Source: Methanohalophilus sp. RSK (GTDB lineage: Archaea; Halobacteriota; Methanosarcinia; Methanosarcinales; Methanosarcinaceae). Taken from it: a DNA stretch of 64,000 nt. Location: positions 1-64,000 of the forward strand of contig NZ_RDSK01000015.1 of the NCBI RefSeq assembly GCF_003722075.1, given 5' to 3'. Made by a program: the position numbers and the translations under genes. Every line of letters begins with the position of its first letter. The stretch's first letter is position 1. Shown here one piece after another: positions 46,818-55,372 of this stretch. The notes under the pieces are model-generated. The model did no database searches. It saw only the letters and a program-made list of their open reading frames with translations, and was not told the DNA's origin.

Positions 46818-47468
46818 ATGATGCGTATACTTGCAATGTCCGATGCACACGGGAATTTTACACGCATCCCTGCCATACTTGAGAGGGCAGGGGATGTGGA
46901 TTTGATACTGGTTGCAGGAGATATTACCAACTTCGGGCCGGATGAGCAGGCCCTGGAGATGATGGGAATGTTTGACAAACCAACCCTGGCCATTCCGGGC
47001 AACTGCGACCTGCAAAGTATTTGCAGCATTCTGGATGAGTCAAAGGCCATAAATCTCCATGAGCGTTTGTGGACCATGGGGAATGTGGCTTTCATAGGGA
47101 TGGGCGGATCCAACCCCACACCCTTCAAAACTCCCTACGAAATTGAGGAGGAGGAAATTGCAGCAACCCTGGACAAACTGGCTGCTGAAGGAAGACAGAA
47201 GGGCGATTACCTGGTGCTGCTGTCCCATTCACCCCCTTACTGCACGCTGGATCGCATCGAAGCCGGCAATGTGGGTTGTAAGGCTGTAGCCGATATGCTG
47301 GGCAAGGTGGACCTGATAGTCTGTGGCCATATCCATGAGGATAAGGGAGTCATGGAAGTGGCAGGTACAACTGTCGTGAATACCGGTATGGCTTCGGAGG
47401 CTTCTGCTGCGCTTATCGAACTGGATGAGAAGTCGGGCAAACTGGATATCGAGATGCTGCAGGTCTGA
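46818..47468 (+). CDS. Metallophosphoesterase (YfcE/MJ0936-like)
   Basis: 216 residues with calcineurin-like motifs: SDAHGNFTRIP, VAGDITNFGP, GNCDLQSICS, LSHSPPYCTLD and GHIHEDKGVM. Binds two metals and cleaves phosphodiesters. The natural substrate is unknown. AAGGAG lies before the ATG. It probably shares a message with the AIM24 gene. The GC content here is clearly higher than in the island that starts 1 kb downstream. Confidence 0.92.
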   Translation: MMRILAMSDAHGNFTRIPAILERAGDVDLILVAGDITNFGPDEQALEMMGMFDKPTLAIPGNCDLQSICSILDESKAINLHERLWTMGNVAFIGMGGSNPTPFKTPYEIEEEEIAATLDKLAAEGRQKGDYLVLLSHSPPYCTLDRIEAGNVGCKAVADMLGKVDLIVCGHIHEDKGVMEVAGTTVVNTGMASEASAALIELDEKSGKLDIEMLQV

Positions 47469-47470
47469 TC

Positions 47471-48232
47471 TCAGGGATCGATTTCCAGCAGGTCCGAGGC
47501 GATATACACCTCACCTTTGAATCGGCTGCGCAGGTATTCCAGTGATTCCTGTTCATGGCCCTGCATTTGCGGGTAGAGATGGGTCAGGTAGAGTTTGCCT
47601 GCATCAAGTTTTTCTATATAGGGGCCCAGCATGTCCGGTGTGGTGTGGCAGTCGACGTCAAAACCCGGAGGAAACGAACATTCGTGAATGAGAACATCGG
47701 CCCCCTGTGCCAGTTCCATGAGGGAGTCACAGGGTTCGGTGTCCCCGGCATATACCATTATTTTCCCTCCATCTTCGAGCCTGTAACCCAGGGAGGGTAC
47801 ACTGTGCACTCCTGCAGCACAGCTGAGCCGGCAGTCACTACCTTCAAGTGCGATTTGCCGGCCGGGTTTGAGTTCGGTGACGGAGAGGTCAAACCTGCCC
47901 TGTAGATAGGGATACAGCCCGATCAGGCCGTCCAGCCAGTCCCGGGTGCCCGGGGGCCCGTAGATGACACAATCGCTTTTCTCGCACAACCAGCGGCTCT
48001 TGAGCAGGGGCAGGACATCGGCCACATGATCCAGGTGCAGGTGGGTCAGGATGATTGCATCAACATCCCGGGGATCACGCCCGCTCTCAAAGAGGCGCTG
48101 CAGCACCCCGGCCCCGCAGTCAAAAAGTAATAAACCGCCGTTCTCAGTCTCAACTGCAATCCCGGACTGCACCCTGCCGGGCCGAGGGATTGCCACACCG
48201 CTACCAAGGAATTGTATTTTCATGCTTACCAT
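47471..48232 (-). CDS. Metallo-beta-lactamase-fold hydrolase (RNase Z-like)
   Basis: 253 residues. The fold start IQFLGSGVAIPRPGRVQSG, zinc motif LTHLHLDHVADVLPLL, VYAGDTEPCDSLMELAQGAD, LIHECSFPPG and the final LTHLYPQM follow the RNase Z/arylsulfatase branch. No RNase Z exosite arm is evident, so tRNA processing is unproven. ATG 48223 (MKIQFLG) is an equally possible start. The 3' end nearly touches the phosphoesterase gene (convergent, 2 nt gap). Confidence 0.85.
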   Translation of the reverse strand: MVSMKIQFLGSGVAIPRPGRVQSGIAVETENGGLLLFDCGAGVLQRLFESGRDPRDVDAIILTHLHLDHVADVLPLLKSRWLCEKSDCVIYGPPGTRDWLDGLIGLYPYLQGRFDLSVTELKPGRQIALEGSDCRLSCAAGVHSVPSLGYRLEDGGKIMVYAGDTEPCDSLMELAQGADVLIHECSFPPGFDVDCHTTPDMLGPYIEKLDAGKLYLTHLYPQMQGHEQESLEYLRSRFKGEVYIASDLLEIDP

Positions 48233-48333
48233 AATAAGGTTTAAGTAACTTAACTCTAATTATGGATTCCGAATGGCTTTATAAAGCCCATTCATCCAAC
48301 CAACCGGCAAAGGCTAATTCTACACATCTTCCT

Positions 48334-48418
48334 GCGAGGGTTGCCCAGCCCGGTCAAAGGCGCCGGACTTAAGATCCGGTTTCGAAGGAATTCGAGGGTT
48401 CGAATCCCTCCCCTCGCA
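48334..48418 (+). tRNA. tRNA-Leu (anticodon TAA)
   Basis: Acceptor GCGAGGG pairs with CCCTCGC (48411-48417), discriminator A. The anticodon stem CCGGA/TCCGG holds the loop CTTAAGA, anticodon TAA. A long variable arm (TTCGAAGGAATTCGAGG) and GGTTCGAATCC confirm a class II leucine tRNA. A run of six T (48423-48428) follows. The sequence directly behind is foreign in composition, so this tRNA is the probable insertion point of the 48.7-55.7 kb island. No second copy of its 3' end was found in the window. Confidence 0.95.
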
Positions 48419-48707
48419 TCGCTTTTTTGGGTTATAGGTAGGTTGGAAAAATGCAACCTTCTAATAAAAGGGAGGTTCGATTTTTAAAATAATTATATGT
48501 TTCTAATTTTTAAAGATATTTTTGGAAGTGTTTTTGGGTTTAATGAAAAATGAGTGTTTACAAAAATATTCAATACTCAGATTTAATCCCTTTTATAAAA
48601 TGTTAATATACGTTGGTATTATTCCTATATTCTATTATTTACCTTTTAAACATATAACAATATTTTTATAACATTATTTCTGATTCAACAAGGGGTGGTT
48701 TCTCAAA
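48419..48707. other. Left border of the AT-rich island
   Basis: No gene. After the tRNA terminator a short hairpin GGTTG-gaaaaatg-CAACC (about 48443-48460) is seen, then very AT-rich sequence with TATA-like stretches and the strong AAGGGGTGG that serves the small gene at 48708. Confidence 0.4.
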
Positions 48708-48872
48708 ATGTCATTCATAATAGATTACATAAATAATAAAAAAACCCTAAATGATTCGGAAAAAGAAATTATTAAAAATATGTTAAATAATACTTCAATA
48801 AATGCTAGTGATAATGAATTAATTGAGTTGTTTGATAAATTAATAGAAAGGTCTCTTAGAGGGAAATTATGA
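48708..48872 (+). CDS. Small protein, first gene of the DndD-like operon (54 aa)
   Basis: 54 residues, MSFIIDYINNKKTLNDSEKE to LIELFDKLIERSLRGKL. Predicted all-helical and charged. It has a clear ribosome binding site (AAGGGGTGG, 7 nt spacing) and its stop overlaps the next start (ATGA, 48869-48872), so it is translated together with the ATPase. That arrangement is the reason to call it real despite the size. No family recognised. It may be an adaptor or regulator of the ATPase. Confidence 0.65.
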   Translation: MSFIIDYINNKKTLNDSEKEIIKNMLNNTSINASDNELIELFDKLIERSLRGKL

Positions 48873-50764
48873 GTCGCAGAATATCTACAATAGAAGTTAA
48901 TAATTTCAGGCCTTACAGAAATGTAAATATCGATTTTTCATTATCAGATAATAATCCAGACTTAAACATAATATTAGGAAATAATCGATTTGGTAAATCG
49001 AATATCTTAAAAAGTCTGCTTTGGTGCTTATATGGTGAATTGCCTAATTACGATATACTTAATGATAATATCAAAAATATTCGCCATCGTGATGAAAATG
49101 TGTTTGTCAATATTAGTCTCGAAAATTCTGCCAAAGGTTACTTGAAAAGGGATTTAACGGGCCTTACATATATTAAGAAAGACAACATATCTAAGAAATT
49201 TGTTCCTTGTGAGTATCCTAAAATAGAAGTTGAAAAGATATTGCCTAATTCTATAAAAGAATTGTTTTTATTTAAAGGAGAAGATCTAGATGATTTTTTT
49301 GGTGAACAAAATAAATATTATCTAAAAGATACAATAGAATCTTCTTCTAAAATAAGTGATTTGGTTAAAATTAAAAAATTACTTGCTGATATAGAAACTA
49401 AATATCGGAAGCAAATTGCGAAAAACAACAAAACTGACGATAAATTAAGTAAGATTGGTAAGGACATAGAAGAATTTAATAAATTAGATAAGCAGCTCGA
49501 TCAAGATATAGAGAAAAATACAAAGCTTATTGAAGCATATAAATCGAAAGTTGAAGATATCAACTCTAAATTGTTACATACTGATGAAAAACACATAAAT
49601 AGCTTGCTTCAACAGGAAAAGAGTATTCAAAATCAGCAAAAAATAATTGAAAGTGGGATTGAAGAACAAAAAAAGGAAATTGTGAAGTATTTTTTGACTG
49701 AATTATCCAATGGATTTATTAAGTCGGCTATTAATGATTTGAAGAATGAATTGTCTTCGATGGAAGATAAAGGAATGTTCCCTCCACCAGTAAATCCACA
49801 AACAATAGAGAAAATAAAAGAGAAGAAGAGATGTATTTGTGGCTGTGAATTAAACTATCAAATGGAAGAAATATTAGATGAATTATACAAAGATGTGAAT
49901 ACAAATAAAGTAGATGATTTGTATAAATTAAATCTTCAACTGTATTTTAATGAAGACAAATACATAAATAAATATAAACAATTTAAAAATTTGTTTGACC
50001 AAAAAGTTGCATTGGAAAATGAATTAACAGACACCATGAATAACTATGAGAATATTTCTCAAGAACTTATGGACATAAAAGCTAATGATGTCCCTAAATT
50101 ACAAGCTGAAAAAAGGGCATATAGGGATGAAATTGGTAAACTTGAAGCTTCTAACAAGCAGAAAGAGATGGATTTACATTCCTGTAGACAGAGAATTCTT
50201 GTTTTAGAAAACGAATTCAAAAAGCTCTCTTCAAAAACAGGATATTCAAATGTTCTTAATAGTAAACTAAAATATGCAGGTGAGTTGAAAGAGACGTGTG
50301 GTGAACTATATGATGAAATGTTAGATGATGTTCGCCAAGATCTAGTGACAAAGACGAAAGCAAATTTCAAAAATTTGTTTTGGGAAAATTACAAATATAT
50401 AGATTATGACATACAAATTGATTCACACTTCAGAATAAAGGCAATAACTCCTGAAGGTGTGGATATGATTAAATTTTTGTCAACTGGAGAAACAAAGGTC
50501 TTAGCACTTTCTTTTATTACTTCACTTTCTGATTATTATGGATTTGATTTTCCGTTAATCATTGATGCACCATTTTCAGATTTACAAAAAGAGGTTGTTA
50601 ATGATGTATTTGATGTTATTCTAGAAATATCTCATGAAAGGCAAGTAATAATATTTACAATTCCAGAAGAGAATATAATGGATAAAATAGTAAAACAATC
50701 TAATGTAGTTTATAAATTGCAGAAAGATAACGTGGACAATACGATCATGGAGAGAGTGAAATGA
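48869..50764 (+). CDS. DndD/SMC-like ATPase with CxCxC hook
   Basis: 631 residues built like SMC/Rad50 proteins and closest in style to DndD. The Walker A is GNNRFGKS (37-44, an Arg where most have Gly), followed by KSLLWCLYGELP. Two long coiled coils flank the centre with Cys322, Cys324 and Cys326 (RCICGCEL), a likely zinc hook. The C-terminal lobe has the signature FLSTGETKVLALSFI and Walker B LIIDAPFSD (Asp566). DndD works in phosphorothioate DNA systems. Here dndC/B/E are absent. It overlaps the genes on both sides by 4 nt (ATGA). Very AT-rich, foreign to the chromosome around it. Confidence 0.85.
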   Translation: MSRRISTIEVNNFRPYRNVNIDFSLSDNNPDLNIILGNNRFGKSNILKSLLWCLYGELPNYDILNDNIKNIRHRDENVFVNISLENSAKGYLKRDLTGLTYIKKDNISKKFVPCEYPKIEVEKILPNSIKELFLFKGEDLDDFFGEQNKYYLKDTIESSSKISDLVKIKKLLADIETKYRKQIAKNNKTDDKLSKIGKDIEEFNKLDKQLDQDIEKNTKLIEAYKSKVEDINSKLLHTDEKHINSLLQQEKSIQNQQKIIESGIEEQKKEIVKYFLTELSNGFIKSAINDLKNELSSMEDKGMFPPPVNPQTIEKIKEKKRCICGCELNYQMEEILDELYKDVNTNKVDDLYKLNLQLYFNEDKYINKYKQFKNLFDQKVALENELTDTMNNYENISQELMDIKANDVPKLQAEKRAYRDEIGKLEASNKQKEMDLHSCRQRILVLENEFKKLSSKTGYSNVLNSKLKYAGELKETCGELYDEMLDDVRQDLVTKTKANFKNLFWENYKYIDYDIQIDSHFRIKAITPEGVDMIKFLSTGETKVLALSFITSLSDYYGFDFPLIIDAPFSDLQKEVVNDVFDVILEISHERQVIIFTIPEENIMDKIVKQSNVVYKLQKDNVDNTIMERVK

Positions 50765-51171
50765 TACAATTAGAAGATCCTCCTCGTGACATTAAAATCG
50801 AACAATCTACAAAAGATAAATATAAATTTTTATCTGGTATATTTAATAATGTAGATATGAAAACATTATTTGTTTTTAATATGAAAATTGGTTTTTATTT
50901 TGGAATACAAAAAAAAATACAAAAAGCAAATCATATAGGTCAATTGAGTACACTAAATGAAAGTGATATCGTAGACATGATTACAATTGCGTATTCTGTG
51001 AATAAAAATATGAGTGAAATATTTGATGGACAAACAGTTGTCCATACTTGTCAAGAGTTAGCCAATGGTGGTACAGAATATTTGTATAATTTATTTACAG
51101 AAAATAATAAAGATAATTTATACATAATTGAAGATATAGCTGATGAACTCGTGGAGACTTTATCTAAATAA
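50761..51171 (+). CDS. Small protein resembling a dnd-associated family (136 aa)
   Basis: 136 residues. Starts KIEQSTKDKYKFLSGIFNNV, then VFNMKIGFYFGIQKKI, followed by DIVDMITIAYSVNKNMSEIF and TCQELANGGTEYLYNLF. The order (short N-terminal helix pair, 'F...A/K.GF..G', then a helical 'I..A......', ending 'A..YANGGI..L') resembles the small 'dnd system-associated protein 4' type, though no search was run. Its start overlaps the ATPase stop (ATGA). The 3' end overlaps the convergent helicase gene by 12 nt. Confidence 0.6.
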   Translation: MIQLEDPPRDIKIEQSTKDKYKFLSGIFNNVDMKTLFVFNMKIGFYFGIQKKIQKANHIGQLSTLNESDIVDMITIAYSVNKNMSEIFDGQTVVHTCQELANGGTEYLYNLFTENNKDNLYIIEDIADELVETLSK

Positions 51172-53271
51172 ATCTGTATATAGATACTCTAAATCGTAAT
51201 ATTTGATTATTGTTTTTAATTTTGAATCGTTAAAAACTGATAGTGGATTATTTGAATATTTTACAAATTCAAAACACCGATTTATTTCTTTTAGAGCAAT
51301 TTTTTTCTCCATATCATATAATGTAGGATTAATTTGATTGCCAAATGGTGGAATCACGATGAAGTCATAAATATTTGCCTTTTTATCTTTCTCTTGTGAT
51401 TTTCTCAAAACTCGCCCTCTTCTTTGTACATATTCTCTTGGATTCATTGAACTTGAAAGAATTATAGCATTTTTTGCTTTGGGAATATCAATTCCTTCAT
51501 CTAAAACTTTCATGGAAATAATAATATTTATATCACCTCGTTCAAAGCTATCAATAATAGAGGATCTTTCGGAAGATGGTTCATTTCCTGTTATCTGTGA
51601 GTATGTTGTTGAAATTTCATCTAATTTTTTCTTTATTTCACCAAGTTGGTATTTATCTAAGCAAAAAATAAAAGTATATTCCAAATTTTCTTCGCGGAGA
51701 AGCCTATCAATAAGTGATTTAAAATTCATCAACTTATTTTTTGATTTTTTAATAATTTTTGCACGTTTATTAAGCAATGATTGCATAATATCTTCTTTAT
51801 TGTCAGTATCCACAAAAGATGTAGTACTTATTTTTTTTGTAAGATTTGTATATTCATTAAATTCTTGGTGGTTCATTTCTACTACTTGCAGGTAATAATT
51901 ATAGGGACAAAGCACTTCATCTTTTATAGCACATCCTATATCATAAGTATATTGTTCTTTTCCAAAAAAAGAAAAAAGTAATTCATTTGTTTCTTCATCA
52001 TACATCCTTTCAGGGGTAGCACTAAGTCCCAATCTATAATTTGCCATGCTCATAAATTTTTTATCTTCAACTGTAACAATGCGACTTTTTGAACCTAATG
52101 AATGCATCTCATCCGCAATAAAAAATAAATTATCAACATTATAGCCACTGAATCTTTCTATTATTTTTTCAAGTTTATTATATGTAGATATTATAATCAA
52201 TTTGTTTAAACGATTTTTACTATAATCGTGTAATGAACTACTAAGTAAAAAATCCCAATTATATTTATCCATTAGAAGTATTTTATCAAAATATACGAAA
52301 TTATTTATTTTTTCATACCATTGATTGCATATTTCATTTGTAGGAGCTACTATAAAAGTAATCATTTTTTTCTCGATATTAATTAGCTTAATAATTGCTG
52401 CAATTCCAAGTATTGTTTTGCCTGTACCTGTTGCCATCTCGGCAATAAGTTGGAAATTATTTATCTCCCATTGATCAATTGCTTTTTTTTGGTAAGGCCT
52501 CAAAGAAATAGTTTTTTTAGCTAATTTCGAGATACAAGGACTGTAATTCTTATTAAGTGTTTCTAAGTTTATTTCAGAAACATCATTTGGCGCTTTTTCA
52601 ATTATTTTATTCTTAATAGCTAACGGTAAGGGCATAACTTCAATACTTTCTGAAAAACCATTCCATATTCGCTCAAAATGAATCAAATCTTGCTTAAAAT
52701 ATACTCTTTCATAATTATTCCAGTTTCTAAAAACTTTAAATTCTTCTATGTTGCCAATCCATCCTTTTCCGGTTTCATTAATAGAGCCACTAAACGAGAT
52801 TTTGTTGGAATCCTTATCTGACATTATACCGATTTTTTGATGAAATAAGCTTTTGAATTCAGATATAGTATTTTGTTTTGGTATTGCAATCTTTATTTCA
52901 ATCAAATTTTTGTATAGTAGCCATCCGAATATTTTATATATTTCTTTTGAAAATAAATTTTCTATTGACTCTTCATGCAAAAGAGAATTTATTTCATCAA
53001 CAACTACACTTGGATCTCTATAGATATCTTCAGCTACTATTACATCTTGTTGGTTGGACAACAACCCAGTTATCAATTTCATTTTTCCTTGGTTGCGTAT
53101 AAATTCAGCCATACCTTTAGCAGATACCGCAAGGGCCATTGAAGAAAAATATCCTGTTATTCTACTATATTCAATAGAATTGCTTAAACAAGGTATGTAA
53201 AAGTCATTTAAAACATCATCATCTTCAGATGAATAAGCTGGTTTTAGATATAGGTCTTTTAGGGAAGACAT
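51160..53271 (-). CDS. PLD-nuclease/SF2-helicase fusion (restriction-type)
   Basis: 703 residues. An N-terminal phospholipase D-type nuclease domain holds the HxK motif (FHQKIGIM, His144/Lys146) with SFSGSINETG behind it. Then follows a superfamily 2 helicase: GTGKT (282-286), DEMH (387-390), LGLSATPERM and the motif VI block QRRGRVLRKS near 617. The layout matches SauUSI-like type IV restriction enzymes and other PLD-helicase defence proteins. It is divergent from the DNA methyltransferase across a 118-bp promoter region and convergent with the DndD-like operon. Confidence 0.85.
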   Translation of the reverse strand: MSSLKDLYLKPAYSSEDDDVLNDFYIPCLSNSIEYSRITGYFSSMALAVSAKGMAEFIRNQGKMKLITGLLSNQQDVIVAEDIYRDPSVVVDEINSLLHEESIENLFSKEIYKIFGWLLYKNLIEIKIAIPKQNTISEFKSLFHQKIGIMSDKDSNKISFSGSINETGKGWIGNIEEFKVFRNWNNYERVYFKQDLIHFERIWNGFSESIEVMPLPLAIKNKIIEKAPNDVSEINLETLNKNYSPCISKLAKKTISLRPYQKKAIDQWEINNFQLIAEMATGTGKTILGIAAIIKLINIEKKMITFIVAPTNEICNQWYEKINNFVYFDKILLMDKYNWDFLLSSSLHDYSKNRLNKLIIISTYNKLEKIIERFSGYNVDNLFFIADEMHSLGSKSRIVTVEDKKFMSMANYRLGLSATPERMYDEETNELLFSFFGKEQYTYDIGCAIKDEVLCPYNYYLQVVEMNHQEFNEYTNLTKKISTTSFVDTDNKEDIMQSLLNKRAKIIKKSKNKLMNFKSLIDRLLREENLEYTFIFCLDKYQLGEIKKKLDEISTTYSQITGNEPSSERSSIIDSFERGDINIIISMKVLDEGIDIPKAKNAIILSSSMNPREYVQRRGRVLRKSQEKDKKANIYDFIVIPPFGNQINPTLYDMEKKIALKEINRCFEFVKYSNNPLSVFNDSKLKTIIKYYDLEYLYTDLFR

Positions 53272-53389
53272 ACTATATGTTATGAAGAGGATTCATTTAT
53301 AAATTTCTCTATGAAGCAAAAAATATAATATCTGTTTCTTATGAGATACTCAAAAAGATTAATATAGAGAAATTAATTAGTAATGCACA

Positions 53390-54697
53390 ATGAAAGTTAT
53401 GGAAAGCAACCTTATTAATAAAGTATATAATATAGATGCACGGTACCTTTTTAAGGTTGTGCAGGAAAAAATTATTGATGTAACAATAACTTCCCCTCCC
53501 TATTTTGATTTGAAAGATTATGGAGTAGATGAGCAAATTGGAAAAGGACAATCATATACAGATTATCTCAATGATTTAAATCGCATATTTACTCATGTAT
53601 ATAATATTACAAAAGATACAGGAAGTTTATGGGTTGTATTAGATACATTCAAAAAGAATGGAGAAGTATGCCCTTTACCATTCCATTTCGCTGAAGAGAT
53701 GAGAAAGATAGGTTGGTTGTTTCAGGATATAATAATTTGGGACAAAGTCAAAACAGTACCATGGAGCCAAAAGGGGCAGACTAAAAAAAGATATGAATAC
53801 ATTTTGTTATTCTCTAAATCAAAAGAATATAAATATCATTTGAATCGGGGGCGTGAACATCGACCTGAAAATTTGAAAGAATGGTGGATAAAATATCCTG
53901 AAAGATACAACCCTAGAGGTAAAGCACCTGAAGAAATATGGGATTTTCCAATTCCTAATCAAGGATCTTGGAGCAACGGTTGTATAAACCATTTCTGTCC
54001 TTTCCCCTTAGAAATGATTGAGAGAATGTTAGAATTGACATCAGATGAAGGGGATGTTATACTTGATCCTTTTGCAGGTTCAGGGTCTGTGTTAATACAG
54101 TCAAATTTAATGAAGAGAAATTATATAGGATTTGAATTAAATAAAAGTTATGTAAATAAATTAAACCAAAATATGAATATCATAATGGATCAAATGTACA
54201 ATAATTTAAATGGTAACAATAAAGAGGTGAATAATAAATTTAATTTTTATGAGACAATCATTAAGTTGAGAATTCTAAAGTATGCTAGGATAATGGCAAA
54301 AAAAATTGATATAAATTTTCCTAGGATGGTGGATTGTATATATGTGACTCAATCAACAAAAAAACCTATTGAAAACAATATTTATTCTCATGCTAACTAT
54401 ACAATTTATCTCTCCAGTAATAAAAAACAAACTTCTATAGATGATCTCAAAAGTTATGTGCACGATATCACAAATAGGAAACCATTATCGAAATTTGGAA
54501 TTAGTCCATCTATAAAATTCTCATTTGAAAGACCAAGCACTCAATTAAACAAAAAAGTAAAAATATATGAATATACAAAACTTAATACACATATGTATAA
54601 AAAAATGTATGATTATCAAGATAGTGACCATCTTTTAATTTTAAGCCCTATAAAAATGTATATTAATGAAAAAAAATATATTGATTCTATCCGATAA
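53390..54697 (+). CDS. DNA methyltransferase, beta-class SPPY type
   Basis: 435 residues. The catalytic motif TSPPYFDL (34-41) comes first and the SAM motif DPFAGSGS (226-233) later, the beta-class order. SPPY is typical of N4-cytosine (less often N6-adenine) methylases. Residues 250-435 form an extra lysine-rich domain of unknown type, possibly for target choice. ATG 53390 or 53399 may be the start. The gene stands opposite the nuclease-helicase, as modification genes of restriction systems often do. Confidence 0.85.
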   Translation: MKVMESNLINKVYNIDARYLFKVVQEKIIDVTITSPPYFDLKDYGVDEQIGKGQSYTDYLNDLNRIFTHVYNITKDTGSLWVVLDTFKKNGEVCPLPFHFAEEMRKIGWLFQDIIIWDKVKTVPWSQKGQTKKRYEYILLFSKSKEYKYHLNRGREHRPENLKEWWIKYPERYNPRGKAPEEIWDFPIPNQGSWSNGCINHFCPFPLEMIERMLELTSDEGDVILDPFAGSGSVLIQSNLMKRNYIGFELNKSYVNKLNQNMNIIMDQMYNNLNGNNKEVNNKFNFYETIIKLRILKYARIMAKKIDINFPRMVDCIYVTQSTKKPIENNIYSHANYTIYLSSNKKQTSIDDLKSYVHDITNRKPLSKFGISPSIKFSFERPSTQLNKKVKIYEYTKLNTHMYKKMYDYQDSDHLLILSPIKMYINEKKYIDSIR

Positions 54698-54771
54698 AAT
54701 AATACTATGAATGTTAATTATAGTTAGTAATTAGGTTTATCGAATTGCTTAGTAATTGAATTTCCTTCGTT

Positions 54772-55194
54772 TCATTCATCAGTGTCCACCTTTCTAACAA
54801 GTTGCTCCCATTGATTGAGCCTCTCCTGTACATGTTTATTCAAACTAAACGGTTTATCAACTCTGGCTCTACGCTTCAAATCATGTAGAGTACCCTTTGA
54901 GAACCCCAATTTTTTCCACTCAACATAGGAAATATCAAGAATCAACTGCCTGATTTCCATGTTGTCCTGTCTTTCAATTTCATAGACAGGAGACATGAAA
55001 TCAACGGTTTTGCGTTTACCAACAAGGTATTGAGCCAGTTCTCTTGTCTTCAGGAGCTATATAGCACTCCATGTATGCTGTTTATTCCTGTATTGAGCAC
55101 GTTTATTCAACCATCGATTAACTTCCTCAGTAACCTTTCTGGCCCCTGTAAGTTTAAGCCTTAGCGCATAGGTTTCTGTCCGTATCAACAGAAC
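54772..55194 (-). pseudogene. cas1: Cas1 C-terminal remnant with an in-frame TAG
   Basis: The frame reads RTETYALRLKLTGARKVTEE, VNRWLNKRAQYRNKQHTWSA, I, TAG (55057-55059), then KTRELAQYLVGKRKTVDF and YVEWKKLGFSKGTLHDLKR, with PFSLNKHVQERLNQWE near the end. The last blocks resemble the C-terminal tail of archaeal type I Cas1. The N-terminal half with most catalytic residues is missing and no other cas gene or CRISPR array is in the window. At its upstream edge the frame runs into a viral head-gene scrap. Confidence 0.65.
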
Positions 55195-55354
55195 GACTGA
55201 CAGGCACAGGCAACAGGTCACTGCGACAGTTGTGATGCAGTGGTGGTCTCATTCTGCTTGCTTCAACCGAATCTGCATCAAAAACCGTGCCATGCAGGGC
55301 CCTGCACTGTGGTGAGGTACGGTCATCGATCTCTGCAAAGAATTCGACCTGTAC
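55154..55354 (-). pseudogene. Scrap of a viral head-morphogenesis protein (SPP1 gp7/Mu F-like)
   Basis: The frame reads VQVEFFAEIDDRTSPQCRAL, HGTVFDADSVEA and RPPLHHNCRSDLLPVP before drifting to a stop. 'DDRTSP.CRALHG.VF' with 'PPLH.NCRS' is the metal-binding end of SPP1 gp7-type minor head proteins (family knowledge). It is cut at both sides and overlaps the Cas1 remnant in another frame. A trace of a lost provirus. Confidence 0.7.
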
Positions 55355-55372
55355 TCACGCATGAAAACCACC

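Noticed and set aside
48869-51171. Complete phosphorothioate (Dnd) modification system
   Set aside because: DndC, DndB and DndE counterparts are missing and no cysteine desulfurase is near. Only DndD-like and dnd4-like genes are present.
54772-55194. Active CRISPR-Cas locus
   Set aside because: Only a Cas1 tail is present. No repeat-spacer array or other cas gene was seen anywhere in the window.
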